Shown here: piece after piece, positions 40,777 through 44,452 of the stretch
How the letters are laid out: each line of letters begins with the position of its first letter
Numbering within the stretch: the stretch's first letter is position 1
Notes under the pieces: generated by a model
What the model saw: the letters and a program-made list of their open reading frames with translations, nothing else
What the model was told of the DNA's origin: nothing
The model's database searches: none
Origin: Pirellulaceae bacterium
GTDB lineage: Bacteria; Planctomycetota; Planctomycetia; Pirellulales; Pirellulaceae
DNA length: 44,452 bases
Reading direction: 5' to 3'
Assembly (NCBI GenBank): GCA_028280445.1
Contig: JANQLU010000135.1
Coordinates: 1 to 44,452, forward strand
Made by a program: the position numbers and the translations under genes

Positions 40777-43140
40777 TTAATCTTTGGTTTTTAATGCCGA
40801 AACCAGGTCTAGCTTGGCAATCCGCCGCTGGACAATCCAACCGGAAACCAATGTGGCTCCAATCACGACGGCACAGGCAAATGCATAAGTTGAGCCGTTG
40901 ATCACCAGAGGAATACGATAATTCTCGGTCGCCAAACCCAAAATCAGCAACCAAGCTAGACCGAAACCAATCAAACAGCCCAGCGGTAGTGCCACCAGCG
41001 TGAATAAGCCGATTTCCCCCAGCAGTACGGTTGAAACTTCGTTTCGTGTAAAGCCGATAACGCGCATCGTCGCCAAATCTCGGCTTTGTTCCGACAGTGA
41101 AATTCGCGCGCCGTTGTAGACAACACCGATCGCAATCACGACCGCGAACATGATGTTAAAAGCTCGCATCGTTAACATGTTTTCTGCAACCGTTTCCATA
41201 AAGCTGACAATGGCCGCGTCTTTGATCGAAACGCTGCCGATGCCGGGTCGCGATTCGAGCTCTGTAAAAATGTCGTCGAGTTTATTGGCGTCGACTTTCA
41301 AAAACGCTCCCGAGGCGACTTCGGATTCGCCCAACAATTCATGTAACTGTTTTTTGGCAATGTAGGCGTTCATGCCACCGAATTCGTCGACCAGTGCTGT
41401 CACCTCCAGGTCCAGCGTTGGTCGCTGGCCTTCGAGGATTTCAACGGTGACAAAATCGCCTCGTTTGCAACCGAGGACTTCGGCCAATTTGCTGTTGAGC
41501 ATTAGGCCGTGTTCAGGAATTTGAACCACCTCCTCATCAGAATTCAGCAACCGGAAAAGTTGCGGATTAGGTTCCAAACCGGTGATGCCGATCCGGCGTG
41601 AACGGTGCTTGAAACAAATGCGTGAAGCGGCCGCTCGCATCGTTTCGCTGTCGAGTACGCCATCCAGATTTGACAACTCATAAACAACGGAAGCTGTCGC
41701 AGGTTCGATGAAGCCAACCGTCAAATCCTGACGCTGAGCTTTTCGAAATTGAAATTCAATTAAATAGTCGAGCGAGTCGAGGGAAAACGATCCTACAATC
41801 AGGACGGAAATCGACATCGCGATTCCAAAAATCGATGTGGACGATTTGAACGGCTTACGTTGTACGTTTCGCACCACCATTCGCAAGGTTGCCGGCAACA
41901 GACGTGTCGGGATCAATTTTTCGATCAATGTCGGCCGGAAATCAGGTGGTGGTTCTGGCCGCATGGCTTCTGCCGGAGGCACTCGGATCGCTTTGCGAAC
42001 GGCAATCCAAGTTCCGAGCAACGTGACAAACGTTGTTAGCAGCAATGCAATCAGAATTGCCGCGATATTCAACTCGAATGTCAACAAAGGAAATTTGTAA
42101 AACGTTTGATACATCTCGGTCAGGTTTTTTGCCATCCAGATGCCAAACAGTGTTCCAACGACCATGCCGCTGATCGCGATGAGCAAAACGAGATTCAAAA
42201 AATGCATTCCGACTTCGAAATTGGAATATCCGAACGCTTTGAGAGCCGCAATTTGTTCTCGTTGCTTGGTAATGATTCGCGTGATCACAATATTCAGGAG
42301 GAACGCAGCGACCGACAAGAAAATTGTGGGCGCCAATGTCGCCATGGTTTGCAATTGTTTGAGCTCGTCGTTGACGAATTGGTGTGACAAATTCTCACCT
42401 CGGTCGTAGGCGCCAATACCACCATAGGGTTCCAGGAGTCGGTCGAGATGATCCATCACGTCGCGAGGATTTGTTCCGTAGGCCAATTTGAGAGAAACGT
42501 TGTTAAACGCTCCTGACATGTCAAAAGCCGATTCGAGTTCACGATGGTTCATCCAGAAAATGCCATATCGTTTTTTATCCGGCAGCAGGCTCCCACCTTG
42601 AATTTGGGCGATGAATTCAGGCGAAAGCGCAATTCCAACGATTTTCAGTTCTTGAAGTTTGCCGTTGATGATGGCGCTGACGGTGTCGCCGGGCACAAAC
42701 CCATGTGCGTCGGCGAACAATTCAGAGACGACAACTTCTCCATCACGGTTCGGTTCCAGCATTCGCCCCCGAGCAATATAAACCTGATTTAAACGACTTT
42801 CACCTGAATCAGGAATGGAAATCAATTTGGCCGTTGCCGGCTCTGACATGCCCGGAACATTCAGCAGCACTTCGTAAGTCAAACGGGTTTCAACGGCAGA
42901 AACTCCGCGGATGTCCTTGATCCGCTCGATGACGGAATTTGGACAGCGTCGAGAACTTGCAAAAATATCCGCGAATTGAAAATCACGATAGAAACTTAGC
43001 TGGCCATTTTTCAACGATGTGTAGGTGCACATCGACATAGTAAATACGGCAATACCTGCAGCAATGACCAGCGCAATCGCAATCACTTGACCTTTCATTT
43101 GCGCCAAGTCGCGAATCAGCTTGCGATCAAGTTTGTTCAT
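40777..43140 (-). CDS. ABC transporter permease, FtsX/MacB type
   Basis: A 787-residue permease with two FtsX modules. An N-terminal helix (IAIALVIAAGIAVFTMSMCTY) precedes a MacB-type periplasmic domain. The first three-helix module is at about residues 265-380 (IFLSVAAFLLNIVITRIITKQREQIAALKAFGYSNFEVGMHFLNLVLL). A second helix (STSIFGIAMSISVLIVGSFS) and periplasmic domain follow, then the final module (MFAVVIAIGVVYNGARISLSEQSRDLATMRVIGFTRNEVSTVLLGEIGLF). The internal repeat is typical of the large YtrF/DevC-like and MacB-related permeases. With the ATPase and the adaptor it probably forms an efflux or lipoprotein/lipid export complex; the substrate is unknown. Confidence 0.92.
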   Translation of the reverse strand: MNKLDRKLIRDLAQMKGQVIAIALVIAAGIAVFTMSMCTYTSLKNGQLSFYRDFQFADIFASSRRCPNSVIERIKDIRGVSAVETRLTYEVLLNVPGMSEPATAKLISIPDSGESRLNQVYIARGRMLEPNRDGEVVVSELFADAHGFVPGDTVSAIINGKLQELKIVGIALSPEFIAQIQGGSLLPDKKRYGIFWMNHRELESAFDMSGAFNNVSLKLAYGTNPRDVMDHLDRLLEPYGGIGAYDRGENLSHQFVNDELKQLQTMATLAPTIFLSVAAFLLNIVITRIITKQREQIAALKAFGYSNFEVGMHFLNLVLLIAISGMVVGTLFGIWMAKNLTEMYQTFYKFPLLTFELNIAAILIALLLTTFVTLLGTWIAVRKAIRVPPAEAMRPEPPPDFRPTLIEKLIPTRLLPATLRMVVRNVQRKPFKSSTSIFGIAMSISVLIVGSFSLDSLDYLIEFQFRKAQRQDLTVGFIEPATASVVYELSNLDGVLDSETMRAAASRICFKHRSRRIGITGLEPNPQLFRLLNSDEEVVQIPEHGLMLNSKLAEVLGCKRGDFVTVEILEGQRPTLDLEVTALVDEFGGMNAYIAKKQLHELLGESEVASGAFLKVDANKLDDIFTELESRPGIGSVSIKDAAIVSFMETVAENMLTMRAFNIMFAVVIAIGVVYNGARISLSEQSRDLATMRVIGFTRNEVSTVLLGEIGLFTLVALPLGCLIGFGLAWLLILGLATENYRIPLVINGSTYAFACAVVIGATLVSGWIVQRRIAKLDLVSALKTKD

Positions 43141-43203
43141 GGAATTGGATTTTGCTTTTCAGGTTTCGGGTTTCCAGACCAGGTTGTTCATCAATTTCGT
43201 TTT

Positions 43204-43926
43204 TTACCATGCCAATTGATCGGCCGTGATTTTTTCGGTGTTGGTTTTCACTCCCGAAATTTGGCCATCGGATAGTGAAATAACACGATCGGCCATGGCA
43301 GCAATGGCCGCATTGTGAGTAATGATCGCGGTTGTCGTTCCCAATTCTTGGTTGATACGCGCAATCGCTTCGAGCACGATGATGCCGGTTTTGACATCGA
43401 GCGCACCTGTCGGCTCATCGCACAGTAACACTTCGGGACGTTTGGCGATTGCGCGAGCGATGGCAACACGTTGTTGTTCACCGCCTGACAATTGTGCCGG
43501 AAAATGGTTCGCTCTTTCTTTGAGCCTGACTAACTCCAGGGCATCCAGCGGATTCATTGGGTCAGCGGCAATTTCGGTTATTAGTTCGACATTTTCTCGC
43601 GCCGTCAAACTGGGAATCAAGTTATAAAACTGAAAGACGAATCCGACGTGATCGCGCCGGTAACGTGTTAGTGCAGCAGGCTCGCTGGAATCGAGTTGTT
43701 TATCTTTAAAGGTGACCGAACCGGACGTTGGGATGTCGAGTCCACCGAGAATGTTCAGCAGCGTTGATTTGCCACTGCCCGAGGCGCCCAGCAACACCAC
43801 GAACTCGCCTTCATAAAGTTCCAGGTTAATACCCCGAAGTGCGTGAACTTCGACTTCGCCCATAACATAGACTTTGGTAATGTCTTTAGTGCGAAAGACT
43901 GTAATTTGATCCGTTTGTGAAGACAT
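43204..43926 (-). CDS. ABC transporter ATPase, MacB/LolD type
   Basis: A 240-residue ATPase. Walker A GASGSGKST is at residues 47-55. The signature LSGGEQQRVAIARAIAKRP and Walker B VLLCDEPTGALD follow, and the switch His is in AIITHNAAIA. The Q loop FVFQFYNLIPSLTARENV is of the LolD/MacB/DevA subtype, which pairs with FtsX-type permeases. It is the first gene of the operon with the permease 63 bases downstream. The start ATG at 43926 is the usual family start. Confidence 0.95.
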   Translation of the reverse strand: MSSQTDQITVFRTKDITKVYVMGEVEVHALRGINLELYEGEFVVLLGASGSGKSTLLNILGGLDIPTSGSVTFKDKQLDSSEPAALTRYRRDHVGFVFQFYNLIPSLTARENVELITEIAADPMNPLDALELVRLKERANHFPAQLSGGEQQRVAIARAIAKRPEVLLCDEPTGALDVKTGIIVLEAIARINQELGTTTAIITHNAAIAAMADRVISLSDGQISGVKTNTEKITADQLAW

Positions 43927-44179
43927 CAGTTCCGTTTCAATAATCCATCAAAATAGCCTGTTTTTACAACGCTTTGGACGAAAGTCGTTTCATTTCGTCA
44001 AACGGTTTGCAGCAACCGGTGCGCCAAAGGCAAAAATGTTAGAAAAAGTCGCGGTGCAAAGGGTTTCCGAGCGTATTCGCACACCAACCGCCAATTTGGC
44101 AATTGTAAGTAAAGATGGGGAGCGCGCTGACCGCTAATCAAGTATTACGTTTTTGTTGCGGAATATTGTGAAATTTTTT

Positions 44180-44236
44180 GTAGGGCCAGTTCCCACCGGT
44201 CAATCCAAGAAAACGGCCGGTGGGAACCGGCCCTAC
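44180..44236 (-). repeat. Family B inverted repeat, copy B7
   Basis: GTAGGGCCAGTTCCCACCGG pairs with the right arm GGGAACCGGCCCTAC. The spacer reads CAATCCAAGAAAA, so it is in the opposite orientation from B2-B6, like B1. Confidence 0.85.
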
Positions 44237-44257
44237 TTGAATCTTTCGAGCACGAGC

Positions 44258-44281
44258 GGGTGGCACTGGCCCCAGCCAGTG
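44258..44281. repeat. Family D arm, copy D2
   Basis: GGGTGGCACTGGCCCCAGCC and CAGTG match the left arm of the family D element at 29319. A weak counterpart (CACTGGCGGAGCCCA) follows at about 44347-44361, so D2 may be a decayed, shorter copy. Confidence 0.6.
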
Positions 44282-44333
44282 ATTTGCACATTGACTCTAG
44301 GTTTTGGCGCTGAATTAAAGTAAGCATCAACCA

Positions 44334-44452
44334 CTATCCAGCCTTCACTGGCGGAGCCCAATATTGTCCGGGATTTTGGATGCTTACAGTTGTCTGGGTC
44401 TGGTTTTGGGTTGCTTTTTGTTTGGAAGCAGTTTTTCGCATGAGGCTTCGGG
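44334..44452 (-). CDS. Possible 3' end of a gene cut by the window edge
   Basis: A minus-strand frame open from the window edge ends at a TAG at 44334-44336. It reads RSLMRKTASKQKATQNQ, then a Gln/Thr run and SIQNPGQYWAPPVKAG. If the Met encoded at 44441 is a start it is a 35-residue peptide; otherwise it is the C-terminus of a longer protein beyond the window. Part of it overlaps the decayed arm of D2. Weak support only. Confidence 0.3.
   Translation of the reverse strand, partial: RSLMRKTASKQKATQNQTQTTVSIQNPGQYWAPPVKAG

Larger units (their letters stand above)
43927..44333. other. Repeat-bearing intergenic stretch
   Basis: This 407-base stretch carries the upstream region of the ABC operon, then repeat B7 and an A/T-rich segment, then a family D arm. 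I see no gene in it and no clear promoter pair. Confidence 0.5.

Noticed and set aside
44145..44330. 61-residue minus-strand frame
   Set aside because: It is made of repeats B7 and D2 translated, with no ribosome binding site.

Overview
The window looks like a chromosomal segment of a planctomycete, most likely of the Pirellulaceae. This rests on the gene families rather than on any rRNA. It carries a paired cytochrome-c/DUF1592-DUF1588-DUF1585 protein and DUF1552 protein, two PEP-CTERM surface proteins, three ECF-type sigma factors, a Ser/Thr kinase with a multi-pass membrane tail, and several small proteins of a planctomycete type. I saw no tRNA, rRNA, CRISPR array, transposase or phage gene.

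Layout. 0-3.8 kb: a PEP-CTERM protein, a divergent SDR oxidoreductase/TetR pair with a palindromic operator candidate, a PHA-system-like small protein and a conserved small protein. 3.9-7.7 kb: the DUF1552/PSD pair. 7.9-15.5 kb: a 1196-residue exported Ig-like/helical protein, a small conserved protein, and a large GH2-type glycosidase. 15.6-18.5 kb: a membrane-anchored thioredoxin-fold protein, an ECF sigma factor and a thioredoxin lipoprotein. 19.0-22.4 kb: a sigma factor-kinase operon and a divergent TPR protein. 22.6-26.8 kb: small membrane proteins, endonuclease IV and a HEAT-like protein. 27.1-30.5 kb: a PEP-CTERM serine protease, a solitary GspF-type protein and a PPK2 kinase. 30.8-32.9 kb: a sigma/anti-sigma/His-rich coiled-coil operon. 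33.0-39.3 kb: aconitase, a NhaD/ArsB-type antiporter and lepA. 39.5-43.9 kb: an adaptor/permease/ATPase ABC export operon.

The most striking non-coding feature is a set of at least seven unrelated families of inverted-repeat elements (called A to G here). Every one of the six convergent gene junctions carries at least one, while the six divergent promoter regions carry no intact copy. Several family B copies begin or end within 0-8 bases of a stop codon. One 83-codon gene is bracketed by two B copies that share an internal tandem expansion not seen in the other copies.

The best candidates for less-described biology are three. The first is the sigma/anti-sigma/histidine-rich coiled-coil operon, which resembles metal-sensing CnrH-CnrY-CnrX systems in layout. 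The second is the repeat-bracketed ACP-like membrane gene. The third is a minus-strand short transcript candidate near 18.8 kb, with a strong Shine-Dalgarno, a seven-codon reading frame and two tandem terminators.
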